From an uncultured Bacteroides sp. (lineage in GTDB: Bacteria > Bacteroidota > Bacteroidia > Bacteroidales > Bacteroidaceae): a stretch of 20,153 nt of DNA. Below the pieces are notes generated by a model, which saw only the letters and a list, made by a program, of their open reading frames with translations, made no database searches and was not told the origin of the DNA. Below, piece after piece: positions 6,881 to 15,536 of the stretch (the first letter of the stretch is position 1; every line of letters starts with the position of its first letter). Location: positions 1 through 20,153 of the forward strand of contig CAJJYX010000037.1 in the NCBI GenBank assembly GCA_905197435.1, read 5' to 3'. The translations under genes and the position numbers were made by a program.

Positions 6881-6894
6881 AACGGGAGGTTGGT

Positions 6895-8193
6895 ATGTTT
6901 AAGTTAATATGGAAAAATCTTTGGGCACGCCGCCGCAAGAACGGGTGGCTGCTGGCCGAGTTGATATTGGTGAGCATCATCAGTTGGGTAGTATTGGATC
7001 CGGTGATTGTGGTGACGCACGACCGGCATATCCCGTTAGGTTATGATGCGGAGCGGCTTTGCCTCATCTCATTGGGTGCGTTGCAGCCCCAGGCACCGGG
7101 TTATGACGCCGAAGCGCAGGACTCTGCCACGCTGATGGACAACTATTATAACCTGGTGCGGTATGTGAAGGATTTTGATGGCGTAGAGTCGGCCACTCCC
7201 GTACTGGGATTCTGTTATCCCAATTCTCAGGGAAATTCGAATACCCGATATACCGCCGAGGGGGATACGGTTCCTTTATCCATTCTGTTGGTACATTTTC
7301 TGCCTCATACAAACTTTTTTGATACGTACGGTTTCCGTCCCGGCAAGGGGCGGACGCCAGGGCAGTTGTCCGACTATGACTATGCTCCGAATGACATTGT
7401 ACTGACGGAGAATGCTGCCGAACAGTTGTTCCATACCAAGGATGCACATGGCAAGCGCTGTGTAACATACAAAGGTCGCGGAGATACATTGTACAGGCCG
7501 GTTGTAGGTACGGTAGGGACCATGAAAATGTATAGCGAGTGGCGTCCTGTTCCTGTTGCATTTGTGCCGCTGCTTACCATTGATACAAGCGATATTCCTG
7601 AAAGTGCCCATATCCTGGTACGTCTCAAAGAGGGTGTCAGCATGGAGCGTTTCCTGCACGCTTTCCGTCCTTGGATGGTGAAGGAGATGAGGCGGGGCAA
7701 TCTGTTTGCGCGCAGTGTCCATTCCTATGAGCAGATTATAACGGAGAGCGAAGCCGGCAACTCCACCCCGATTTACCGGCGTAATCTGGCGATGGCGGCT
7801 TTCTTCCTGGTGAATCTTTGTCTGGGTGTCATCGGTACCTTCTGGTTGCAGACACGTACGCGGCGCGAGGAAGTGGGAGTGATGCTTTCGTTCGGAGCTA
7901 CGCGCGGCAGCATTGTCCGTTTACTGATGGGAGAAGGAGTGGTGTTGACAGTTGTCGCTTCGCTGGCAGGCTTCCTGTTGTATTTGCAATATGCACTGAA
8001 AGAAGGGCTGGCCCAAGGACAGAATTGGGTGGAGAGCACAGAGAACTATTGGGTATCGGATTTTACTTCGCATTATCTGCTCGTGTCGCTCATTATCTTC
8101 CTGATACTGCTGGTGGTAGTTTTGGTGGGCATCTATATCCCGGCACGCAACATCAGCCGCATTCCACCTACGGAAGCCCTGCGTGACGAATAA
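6895..8193 (+). CDS. FtsX/MacB-like ABC permease, type B, pair 1
   Basis: The 432-residue partner of the preceding permease. TM1 is at about 18-40 (LLAELILVSIISWVVLD), followed by a periplasmic domain, TM2 (about 298-318, ending GVIGTFWLQ), TM3 (about 343-365) and TM4 (about 392-415). The loop after TM2 reads TRREEVGVMLSFGATRGS, an FtsX coupling segment. The C-terminus PARNISRIPPTEALRDE is the type B signature shared with 10355, 12980 and 15537. It starts 14 bp after the type A gene, behind GGGAGG, an unusually strong Shine-Dalgarno for this kind of genome. Alternation of A and B types along the cluster suggests that A and B form a heterodimer. It is the most divergent of the four type B proteins. 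Confidence 0.88.
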   Translation: MFKLIWKNLWARRRKNGWLLAELILVSIISWVVLDPVIVVTHDRHIPLGYDAERLCLISLGALQPQAPGYDAEAQDSATLMDNYYNLVRYVKDFDGVESATPVLGFCYPNSQGNSNTRYTAEGDTVPLSILLVHFLPHTNFFDTYGFRPGKGRTPGQLSDYDYAPNDIVLTENAAEQLFHTKDAHGKRCVTYKGRGDTLYRPVVGTVGTMKMYSEWRPVPVAFVPLLTIDTSDIPESAHILVRLKEGVSMERFLHAFRPWMVKEMRRGNLFARSVHSYEQIITESEAGNSTPIYRRNLAMAAFFLVNLCLGVIGTFWLQTRTRREEVGVMLSFGATRGSIVRLLMGEGVVLTVVASLAGFLLYLQYALKEGLAQGQNWVESTENYWVSDFTSHYLLVSLIIFLILLVVVLVGIYIPARNISRIPPTEALRDE

Positions 8194-8195
8194 AT

Positions 8196-8226
8196 GAAAA
8201 CGGACAAGGTGTCCATTATCGGACAC
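8196..8226 (+). promoter_or_regulatory. Tandem operator / upstream activating site 2
   Basis: GTGTCC-ATTATC-GGACAC (8209-8226) has the same arms and the same 6-bp gap as the site before the adaptor gene. Upstream, GAAAACGGACA (8196-8206) supplies a half-site matching the degenerate second copy there, again centred 19 bp upstream. The 31-bp stretch agrees with 4185-4215 at 24 of 31 positions, the differences falling mostly in the central gap. It begins 3 bp after the stop of the pair 1 type B permease. As RNA it could also form a hairpin followed by TTTG. Confidence 0.7.
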
Positions 8227-8270
8227 TTTGCTGTGTACATAAACTACAGATAATCAGTAATAAACACTTT

Positions 8271-8286
8271 TGGCACAACTTTTGAT
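8271..8286 (+). promoter_or_regulatory. Sigma-54-like (-24/-12) promoter for the ATPase operon
   Basis: TGGCACAACTTTTGAT matches TGGCACGNNNNTTGCW except for A in place of G at position 7 and GA in place of GC at -12. The first G of the -24 pair is 54.5 bp from the operator centre, identical to the adaptor promoter. The start would lie near 8296, giving a leader of about 57 nt. No TAnnTTTG element was seen in the 160-bp gap. Confidence 0.55.
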
Positions 8287-8353
8287 TTCTTGAAACAGAA
8301 ATTGTAGCGGAATAGAAACAGAACAGAATAATAACAATTAAATACTTACCATT

Positions 8354-9019
8354 ATGATTAAGTTAACTGGCATCAACAAGATTTATCGTACAAACGAGAT
8401 TGAAACCGTGGCATTGGAAAATGTAAACCTCGAAGTGAACAAGGGAGAATTCCTCAGTATCATGGGGCCTTCCGGTTGCGGGAAATCTACTTTGCTGAAC
8501 ATTATGGGTTTACTGGATGCACCTACCAGCGGTACCATCGAAATAGCCGGTACGAAGGTGGACGGCATGAAGGATAAGGAGCTGGCGGCTTTCCGTAACC
8601 ATAAGTTGGGTTTTGTGTTCCAGTCTTTCCATCTGATTAACTCGTTGAATGTGCTGGATAATGTGGAGCTGCCTTTGCTATATAGAAAGGTGTCTGCCAA
8701 GGAACGCCGTCGTTTGGCGGAAGAGGTTTTGCAGAAAGTCGGTTTGAGCCATCGTATGCGTCACATGCCTACGCAGCTTTCCGGCGGTCAGTGCCAGCGT
8801 GTAGCCATTGCCCGTGCCATTATCGGCAATCCGGAGATAATCCTCGCCGATGAGCCTACCGGTAACCTGGACTCCAAGATGGGTGCCGAAGTAATGGAGC
8901 TGCTGCATCAACTGAACAAGGAAGACGGACGTACCATCGTGATGGTAACCCATAATGAGGAGCAGGCAAAACAGACTTCAAGAACCATCCGCTTCTTCGA
9001 CGGACGTCAGGTGGAATAA
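8354..9019 (+). CDS. ABC transporter ATPase (MacB/LolD type)
   Basis: The 221-residue nucleotide-binding subunit that powers FtsX/MacB-like permeases by mechanotransmission. It has a complete set of motifs: Walker A GPSGCGKST (38-46), Q-loop Gln 90 (FVFQSFHLI), signature LSGGQ (142-146), Walker B IILADE (162-167), D-loop NLDS (171-174) and H-loop His 200 (MVTHNEE). The length and the sequence MIKLTGINKIYRTNEIETVALENV are those of stand-alone LolD/MacB-N-type ATPases. It is cytoplasmic. It is the only complete ATPase in the cluster, lying between permease pair 1 and pairs 2-4, so it likely serves all eight permeases. It starts 160 bp after pair 1, behind its own copy of the operator and promoter, and is 49 bp before the pair 2 type A permease. 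Confidence 0.95.
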   Translation: MIKLTGINKIYRTNEIETVALENVNLEVNKGEFLSIMGPSGCGKSTLLNIMGLLDAPTSGTIEIAGTKVDGMKDKELAAFRNHKLGFVFQSFHLINSLNVLDNVELPLLYRKVSAKERRRLAEEVLQKVGLSHRMRHMPTQLSGGQCQRVAIARAIIGNPEIILADEPTGNLDSKMGAEVMELLHQLNKEDGRTIVMVTHNEEQAKQTSRTIRFFDGRQVE

Positions 9020-9068
9020 CCACTCCACTGCTTAGCAACTGTCAATAATCAACCATTAATTAATCAAA

Positions 9069-10343
9069 ATGCAAACAATTCGCCAAGCCATTGCTCTTTT
9101 GCGGCAAAACCCTTTGCTAAGTACCATTTCCATTCTGGGTACTGCATTTGCCATTACTATGATTATGGCAATTGTCATTACCTGGCAGACGAAGTATTCG
9201 GATATTGAGCCGGAGGTAAACCGCAGCCGGTGTCTCTACATTAGTAAGATACATATACAAAACAAGGAGAATAAAAACTGGAATACCTTTGGCAGCTGTT
9301 CTCCGGCTTTCATGAAAGAATGCGTGCAGCCTCTTGAGAAAGTGGAAGCTTGTACATCGTTTACTTCGGCAGCAGTGGCACTGCTTTCCATGACAGACGG
9401 GACAAACCGTATGAAAGTGGATGTTGTGAACACTGATCCGGGCTTCTGGAATGTATTCCGGATGCAGTTCGTGGCCGGACGTGGATTCGAGGAAGCAGAC
9501 TGGGGTGGCAAAGTACAGTCTGTTGTTATTTCAGCTTCTACTGCCCGGAAACTTTTCGGTACAACGGATGCTGTAGGAAAGATTGTACTGCTGAACCGTG
9601 ATGAGGCGCGTGTTTGCGGAGTGGTGAAGGATGTTTCGGTGACAGCCAAGGATGCTTATGCACAAGTATGGAATTTATATCCGCGTTCGCGGCAGGATGC
9701 CACTTCCGTGTGGAGTTATTCGCGCGATTTTACAGTAGCGGCACTTGTTTCTTCTGTTGAAGATATGCCTGCCGTCAAGCAGGAAATCGAAAAGCGGGTG
9801 AAAGACGTGAATGCGGCTCTTCCCGAATTTCTGATTGATATCATGGAACAGCCGGACGGGATTGTGGAGCACGTCAACCATGTCTGGGCCAATATCAGTC
9901 CTGATTTGGCGATGCTGTATCTGCAATATTTCATTGCTGTACTCATCATTCTGCTGGTACCTTCACTCAACCTTTGCGGTTTGAGCAATAGCCGCATGCA
10001 GCAGCGTATGGGTGAACTGGGTGTCAGGAAAGCCTTTGGAGCGACGCGGGGTATATTGATAAGGCAGATTCTGAATGAGAATCTTGTATTGACCCTGTTG
10101 GGAGGTATCGTAGGGCTTGGACTTAGTTACTTGTCTGTCTATGGAATGCGCAACTGGCTGTTCATTAATGGCGATAATATCGGCACTTCCGGTGATTTCA
10201 ATCTTAGCATGTCAGTGCTTTTCAGTCCTGTGGTTTTCTGTCTGGCTTTCCTTTTCTGTCTGATAATAAACTTGCTGAGTGCCGGAGTGCCTGCATGGAT
10301 TGCTGCAAGGCATACTATTGTAGATTCGTTGAATGATAAATAA
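9069..10343 (+). CDS. FtsX/MacB-like ABC permease, type A, pair 2
   Basis: A 424-residue permease with TM1 at about 16-40, a periplasmic domain, TM2 (about 284-305), TM3 (about 338-360) and TM4 (about 383-406). The periplasmic domain contains VNTDPGFWNVFRMQF and ARKLFGTTDAVGK, the MacB_PCD-like core. The coupling segment is RMGELGVRKAFGATRG (about 313-328). The C-terminus PAWIAARHTIVDSLNDK is type A. The EPEVNRSR after TM1 is shared with the pair 4 type A protein, suggesting these two are related by duplication. It is the first permease after the ATPase and is followed 11 bp later by its type B partner. Where the pair 3 and pair 4 type A proteins have AQVWVPY or GQVWVPY, this one has AQVWNLYPR. 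Confidence 0.9.
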   Translation: MQTIRQAIALLRQNPLLSTISILGTAFAITMIMAIVITWQTKYSDIEPEVNRSRCLYISKIHIQNKENKNWNTFGSCSPAFMKECVQPLEKVEACTSFTSAAVALLSMTDGTNRMKVDVVNTDPGFWNVFRMQFVAGRGFEEADWGGKVQSVVISASTARKLFGTTDAVGKIVLLNRDEARVCGVVKDVSVTAKDAYAQVWNLYPRSRQDATSVWSYSRDFTVAALVSSVEDMPAVKQEIEKRVKDVNAALPEFLIDIMEQPDGIVEHVNHVWANISPDLAMLYLQYFIAVLIILLVPSLNLCGLSNSRMQQRMGELGVRKAFGATRGILIRQILNENLVLTLLGGIVGLGLSYLSVYGMRNWLFINGDNIGTSGDFNLSMSVLFSPVVFCLAFLFCLIINLLSAGVPAWIAARHTIVDSLNDK

Positions 10344-10354
10344 CAAGAGGAATC

Positions 10355-11617
10355 ATGAAATTTATATTGCATAACTTACGTATGATTTGGGCACGTTTCC
10401 GTAGTAATGGATGGGTGCTGGCTGAATTGTTCCTGGTATTTATCGTGATGTGGTTCTTGTGCGATTCGCTGGGATGTCTGAAATATACGTTCTATCGTCC
10501 GTTGGGTTATAACATCGACCATGTTTATCAACTGACTATGATTAGTGGAGGAGAAAGCAAAGATACCAGTATGACGCGTGCCGACAAGTATCTTGGCATT
10601 CTGGAAAAACTGAAAAGGGAACCTGCTGTTGAATCCGCTTGTCTTTGTTACTGGAGCCTGCCGATGAGTGGAAGCAATTCCTATAATTCGTTGGCTGCCC
10701 AAGATACTATCGGATTGAATGGACGTGGGATAAGAGCTACTGCCGGATATACTCAAGTGTTCCGTATGCATGAAGACGAGAAAAGGCCTTTTGCTGCAAT
10801 GCCGGCAGACAACAATCATGTGATGCTGACTGAAAAGGCTTTCGATTATTTTAAGGAAAAGATTCCGGGCTTCTCGCTCGATACTCCGTTGAATTGGTAT
10901 GGAGACTCTACACATGCTGTCATCCAGAGTGGAATGATAGAGAACATACGTTCTTACCGGTATGGCGAAGATGCAGAATGGTTTTTTCAGCGTCTGGATG
11001 AAAATCAGGTAAAGAACGATTTTTCAGATGAGTGGGCACAAATAGTCTTTCGTGTGAAGGAAGCGGCTGATTCTCCCGATTATCGCTATCGTTTTATTAA
11101 GGAAACGGCATCCCGGCTCGACACAGACAATATGTTTATTGCAGATGTAGCCCCGTATACCGAACAACAGTTGCAGTTTGAAGTGATGAGGGGCGACACG
11201 GACAAAGTGAATACACAGACGGTCGTTGTATTGTTTCTTCTGGTAAATGTTTTTCTTGGGCTGATAGGCACATTCTGGTTTCGTACCCGTCGTCGTCGCA
11301 GTGAGATAGCCTTGCGGCTTGCCATGGGCAGTACGAAAGGACAAGTGTTCCGTTTGTTGATGGGGGAAGGGCTGTTACTGCTGGCACTTGTCACCATCCC
11401 TGCAATGATTGTCTGCTATGATGTGGGCATCGCCGAATGGAAGATAGGACGAACCGAGCTGATATCGACCTGGCCGGTGGAATGGAGCTTTATCCGTTTT
11501 ATGCTGGGGACGGCCGGTGCATGGATATTGATAGCATTAATGATAGTTGTCGGCATTTGGTTTCCTGCCCGTAAGGCCACAAAGATAGAGCCTGCCGAAG
11601 CATTGCATGAAGAATAA
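10355..11617 (+). CDS. FtsX/MacB-like ABC permease, type B, pair 2
   Basis: A 420-residue type B permease. TM1 lies at about 20-42 (WVLAELFLVFIVMWFLCD), TM2 at about 290-310 (ending LGLIGTFWF), TM3 at about 335-355 and TM4 at about 380-403. The segment after TM2 is RTRRRRSEIALRLAMGSTKG, the FtsX coupling helix, and the end is PARKATKIEPAEALHEE, the type B signature. The periplasmic domain is divergent and only weakly recognisable by family; SLPMSGSNSYNS corresponds to the GSNS motif seen in the later type B proteins. It starts 11 bp after the type A partner, behind AAGAGG. The pair 3 permease follows after 35 bp. Confidence 0.88.
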   Translation: MKFILHNLRMIWARFRSNGWVLAELFLVFIVMWFLCDSLGCLKYTFYRPLGYNIDHVYQLTMISGGESKDTSMTRADKYLGILEKLKREPAVESACLCYWSLPMSGSNSYNSLAAQDTIGLNGRGIRATAGYTQVFRMHEDEKRPFAAMPADNNHVMLTEKAFDYFKEKIPGFSLDTPLNWYGDSTHAVIQSGMIENIRSYRYGEDAEWFFQRLDENQVKNDFSDEWAQIVFRVKEAADSPDYRYRFIKETASRLDTDNMFIADVAPYTEQQLQFEVMRGDTDKVNTQTVVVLFLLVNVFLGLIGTFWFRTRRRRSEIALRLAMGSTKGQVFRLLMGEGLLLLALVTIPAMIVCYDVGIAEWKIGRTELISTWPVEWSFIRFMLGTAGAWILIALMIVVGIWFPARKATKIEPAEALHEE

Positions 11618-11652
11618 GAGAATCGTTTAATAATAAAAAATAGGAAGTTAAG

Positions 11653-12948
11653 ATGATAAAGCAATATTTCACACAGGCTTGGGCACAGTTGCGGCAGCAA
11701 CCGGTGATCAGTGCCGTCAGTATAGCCGGTACTGCGCTTGCCATCTTCCTCATCATGTTGGTGGTGATGATGCAGCAAGTGAAGGTGGTTCCGTTTGCCC
11801 CCGAAAGTAACCGCGACCGCTTTCTGCATGTCCATTATATGAGTATTACGAACAAGAGTTGGGGCGATGGAACCAGTAACGGACCGATGGGAATAAAGAC
11901 TGCGCTCGAGTGCTTTAAATCCCTGAAGACCCCCGAAGCGGTAACGATTTATACTTGTATGGTGGTTTCTACTCCTGTGAGCCTGCCGGGACAACCTGCA
12001 ACCGGTATTGACTTGTTGCAGACGGATGATACTTTTTGGCATGTATTTGATTTTTCTTTTGTCGCAGGGAAACCTTATGACCGGGCTACATTCGATGCCG
12101 GACTGCCCGTGGCGGTAATTACGGAAAGTGTAGCGCGCAGGTTATTCCAGACAACGGAGGCTGTGGGCCGTGAATTCCTCTTGAACCATGCTCCTTATAC
12201 CGTGTCCGGTGTAGTGAAGGATGTTTCGACTTTGGCCAATACTGCCTATGCGCAGGTGTGGGTGCCCTATACCTCTACCGAGGTAACGAAAGATACTTGG
12301 AGTGACGGGCATATGGGGATGATGAGTGTTACCATCCTGGCAAAAAGCCGTGACGATTTTCCCGCTATTCGTGAGGAAACGGAACGTCGCCGTCAGGAGT
12401 ACAATACTGTAATCGGTGAGGACGGGTACTCATTGATATACCGTAATCGTCCTTATGACCAGGAGAAGAATGCTGCAGGAATGGCTGCCAACATCGAACC
12501 GGACGTGGACCAGGCACGCAGACAGCGGCTCATCATTTTCATTATTCTGCTGATTGTTCCTGCCATCAACCTTAGTTCGATGACACAGAGCCGTCTGCGC
12601 CAGCGTGTGGCGGAGATTGGTGTACGCCGGGCGTTCGGCTCAACGAGGTTGGAACTGATGGGGCAGATTATTGCAGAAAATCTGGTGGTGACATTGCTGG
12701 CTGGGATTTTGGGACTGTTGCTGAGTGTAGCATTTGCTTATTTGGGAAATACACTGCTGTTTGCTCAGGAATTCAGCCAGACGCTGAGTCCTCCGGAAGT
12801 GGACGCGAGTATATTGCTGCACGGCTCGACTTTTGGCTGGGCGCTGCTATTCTGCTTTGTGCTGAACTTGTTGAGTTCCGGTATTCCCGCATGGCGCGCA
12901 TCGAGAATAGGTATTGTAAATGCATTGGGCGGACGCTTGCATAAATAA
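11653..12948 (+). CDS. FtsX/MacB-like ABC permease, type A, pair 3
   Basis: A 431-residue type A permease. TM1 is at about 20-42 (ISAVSIAGTALAIFLIMLVV), followed by the periplasmic domain, TM2 near 290-312, TM3 near 342-364 and TM4 near 393-416. The periplasmic core reads LLQTDDTFWHVFDFSF ... ARRLFQTTEAVG ... SGVVKDVSTLANTAYAQVW. This matches the pair 4 type A protein closely in pattern and spacing (MVQTDEQFWHIFRFRF ... ARRLFGTTEATG), pointing to a fairly recent duplication. The coupling segment is LRQRVAEIGVRRAFGSTR and the C-terminus PAWRASRIGIVNALGG. It starts 35 bp after pair 2, and its type B partner follows after 31 bp, the widest gap inside a pair. Confidence 0.9.
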   Translation: MIKQYFTQAWAQLRQQPVISAVSIAGTALAIFLIMLVVMMQQVKVVPFAPESNRDRFLHVHYMSITNKSWGDGTSNGPMGIKTALECFKSLKTPEAVTIYTCMVVSTPVSLPGQPATGIDLLQTDDTFWHVFDFSFVAGKPYDRATFDAGLPVAVITESVARRLFQTTEAVGREFLLNHAPYTVSGVVKDVSTLANTAYAQVWVPYTSTEVTKDTWSDGHMGMMSVTILAKSRDDFPAIREETERRRQEYNTVIGEDGYSLIYRNRPYDQEKNAAGMAANIEPDVDQARRQRLIIFIILLIVPAINLSSMTQSRLRQRVAEIGVRRAFGSTRLELMGQIIAENLVVTLLAGILGLLLSVAFAYLGNTLLFAQEFSQTLSPPEVDASILLHGSTFGWALLFCFVLNLLSSGIPAWRASRIGIVNALGGRLHK

Positions 12949-12979
12949 TCCATCACAGAACATTAATCGTTGAAGAAAA

Positions 12980-14218
12980 ATGACTAAGAAACTTCTTACA
13001 CAGATAAAAAATGAATGGCTTTCAAACCTATGGCTGATGTTGGAGCTGTTGGTAGTGAGCGTAGTGATGTGGTACGTGGTGGACTATCTGTACACTCGCG
13101 CCGCTACTTATCTGGAACCGAAAGGCTTTAATATCGAGCACTGTTACCTCATTGAATTGGGTGAACTGACACCCAAAAGTCCCGATTACATTGCCGGACA
13201 TACCTCTCGGCAGACCCACGATGATTTAGCCGAGTTGCTGGAGCGTCTGCGCCGCCGGCCGGAGATAGAAGCTGTCAGCCTTTCACAAAACTCATATCCT
13301 TACAATGGAAGCAATTCGGGCATTGAAGTGAGCTATGATACTTTGCGCTCTCCCGATTGGACCATCCGAAGGTTGGTGACACCGGATTTCCCCCGTGTAT
13401 TCCGTTATCGGGGCACGCGTGGAGAGACACCCGAGCAATTGGCTGAAATGCTGGAACGCGGGGATTTCATGGCTTCGGATAACCTTTTCCGTAAGTACGG
13501 CCGCCGGATGACCGACCTCGTTGGCCGGCGGTTCTACCTCTTTGGTGACACAACGAAGACCTACCGGTTGGGGGCTGCGCTGCAAAATGTACGCTACCAT
13601 GATTACGACCAGGCACGAAGCTCATATTCCGTGATGTTGAAGCTGGATTCCTACTACGTCGGTCTCGAACTTTGTGTCCGTGTTCGTGAAGGGCAGGACA
13701 ATGATTTCATTGAGAGGCTGAAGGCAGACAGTGAGGGCCAGTTCCGTGTGGGCAATATCTTTATCTCCGAGATACGTTCTTTCAAGGATATCCGCCGTAA
13801 TTTCCAGCAGGCATGGACAAATGATATCCGTAACTATGTAATGGGTATGGGATTCCTGCTATTGAATATTTTCCTTGGCCTGCTTGGGACATTCTGGTTC
13901 CGCACGCAGCAGCGCCGTTCGGAGATAGCGCTGCACAAGGCGCATGGAGCGACAGACCGTGCTGTCTTCAGCCGGCTGATTTGTGAAGGGCTGTTGTTGT
14001 TGGCAATTGTCACTCCTGTTGCTTTGCTCATCGACTATAACCTTGCGTACATGGAGTTGAATTCCTGGAGAAATGGTACGACGCTGGAGTGGGGGCGTCT
14101 GCTGCTTTGTGCAGGCATCAGTTTTGCGTTGATAGCTTTGATGATTGTCATCGGCATCGGCATTCCTGCACGCAAGGCGATGAAAGTACAGCCTGCCGAA
14201 GCGCTGCACGATGAATAA
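12980..14218 (+). CDS. FtsX/MacB-like ABC permease, type B, pair 3
   Basis: A 412-residue type B permease, with TM1 at about 18-36 (NLWLMLELLVVSVVMWYVVD), TM2 near 282-302 (ending LGLLGTFWF), TM3 near 327-347 and TM4 near 372-395. After TM2 comes RTQQRRSEIALHKAHGATDR, the coupling segment, and the end is PARKAMKVQPAEALHDE. The N-terminal periplasmic part (EHCYLIELGELTPKSPDY, then LERLRRRPEIEAVSLSQNS) matches the pair 4 type B protein almost position by position, while the central periplasmic part is more divergent. It lies 31 bp after its type A partner and 34 bp before pair 4. Confidence 0.88.
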   Translation: MTKKLLTQIKNEWLSNLWLMLELLVVSVVMWYVVDYLYTRAATYLEPKGFNIEHCYLIELGELTPKSPDYIAGHTSRQTHDDLAELLERLRRRPEIEAVSLSQNSYPYNGSNSGIEVSYDTLRSPDWTIRRLVTPDFPRVFRYRGTRGETPEQLAEMLERGDFMASDNLFRKYGRRMTDLVGRRFYLFGDTTKTYRLGAALQNVRYHDYDQARSSYSVMLKLDSYYVGLELCVRVREGQDNDFIERLKADSEGQFRVGNIFISEIRSFKDIRRNFQQAWTNDIRNYVMGMGFLLLNIFLGLLGTFWFRTQQRRSEIALHKAHGATDRAVFSRLICEGLLLLAIVTPVALLIDYNLAYMELNSWRNGTTLEWGRLLLCAGISFALIALMIVIGIGIPARKAMKVQPAEALHDE

Positions 14219-14252
14219 TCTTATCAACCTGATTCCTAAAATTTGATATAAA

Positions 14253-15533
14253 ATGATACGACTCTACTTTCAACAAGCTTTCTACCATTTGCGGGAGAAT
14301 CCTATTGTTACTTGGGTTTCCGTGATAGGTACCGCCCTTGCCATCTGCATGATTATGGTGCTTGTCATTACCCTGCAAGTGCGTATGACGGATTGTGAAC
14401 CGGAGGTAAATCGCTCACGCTCACTCTATGTCTCTACCATGGCGATAAGATATAAAGGAACTGACAACGGAGCATACGCACATATGTCCGTACAGACCGG
14501 TAAGAGATGTTTTAAACAGCTTTCTACAGCAGAGGCCGTCACGCTTATATCTTTGCCGGAAAAAGTACGTGCATCGTTACCTGCAGGAGCAAAACTGACA
14601 GCGGATATGGTACAGACGGACGAACAGTTCTGGCACATTTTCCGGTTCCGCTTCTTGAGTGGCCAAGGTTTCAGCAAGGCGGATAGTGATGCCGGAATAC
14701 CCTGTGCCGTTATTTCGGCTACCGTGGCACGTCGGTTGTTCGGCACTACGGAGGCAACGGGACAGACATTGCAACTGAATTATGTGGATTATCGTATTTC
14801 GGGCGTCGTGGCAGATGTCTCCATGCTTGCCACCTCGGCATATGGACAAGTGTGGGTACCTTATAACTCAACGGATGCAGCCGACATTGCTTGGCAGGAA
14901 AATACGATGGGGCAGATGAAGGCAGTGATATTAGCACATTCGCCGGCCGATTTTCCGGCTATCCGTGAAGAGGTGGAGAGGCTGCGTCTTGCGTATAATG
15001 CCGGTCTGTCTAAAACAGAAGTCTTTTATCGCGGCCAACCCGACGGGGTGTTTGCCAATCTATATCGTAAATGGGATCATATGCCGGATGTGAAGGGGAT
15101 TGTTTTGCGCTATGTGCTTGTCATCACCATCTTGTTGTTGGTGCCTGCCATCAATCTCTCTTCCATGACCCTCTCGCGGATGCGGAAACGTATGAGCGAA
15201 ATCGGTGTGCGCAAAGCTTTCGGCGCTACGGGCGGTGAACTGATAAGGCAGGTGTTTTTTGAAAACCTACTGCTCTCGCTGTTGGCGGGTATGCTTGGAT
15301 TGGCTTTGAGTTACAGTGCTACTTTCCTGTTGAACGGTTTCCTTTTTGGCAATAGCGCCAATGCCTATTTAAGTGGAGACACTTCACTGACACCTGGCAT
15401 GTTGCTTTCTCCATGGGCTTTTCTGTCGGCTTTCGGTTTCTGCCTGCTGATGAATTTGCTTTCAGCCGGTATTCCGGCATGGAGGGCTTCGAGGATGAAT
15501 ATAGTGGATGCAATCAATCAGAAGGAGAAATAA
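14253..15533 (+). CDS. FtsX/MacB-like ABC permease, type A, pair 4
   Basis: A 426-residue type A permease, with TM1 at about 20-42 (VTWVSVIGTALAICMIMVLV), TM2 near 285-307, TM3 near 338-360 and TM4 near 387-410. The periplasmic core MVQTDEQFWHIFRFRF, ARRLFGTTEATG and SGVVADVSMLATSAYGQVW parallels pair 3, and EPEVNRSR after TM1 parallels pair 2. The coupling segment is MRKRMSEIGVRKAFGATGG and the C-terminus PAWRASRMNIVDAINQKEK. It is followed after only 3 bp by the type B partner, whose likely ribosome site (AAGGAG) lies inside the end of this gene, so the two are probably translationally coupled. Confidence 0.9.
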   Translation: MIRLYFQQAFYHLRENPIVTWVSVIGTALAICMIMVLVITLQVRMTDCEPEVNRSRSLYVSTMAIRYKGTDNGAYAHMSVQTGKRCFKQLSTAEAVTLISLPEKVRASLPAGAKLTADMVQTDEQFWHIFRFRFLSGQGFSKADSDAGIPCAVISATVARRLFGTTEATGQTLQLNYVDYRISGVVADVSMLATSAYGQVWVPYNSTDAADIAWQENTMGQMKAVILAHSPADFPAIREEVERLRLAYNAGLSKTEVFYRGQPDGVFANLYRKWDHMPDVKGIVLRYVLVITILLLVPAINLSSMTLSRMRKRMSEIGVRKAFGATGGELIRQVFFENLLLSLLAGMLGLALSYSATFLLNGFLFGNSANAYLSGDTSLTPGMLLSPWAFLSAFGFCLLMNLLSAGIPAWRASRMNIVDAINQKEK

Positions 15534-15536
15534 CGT

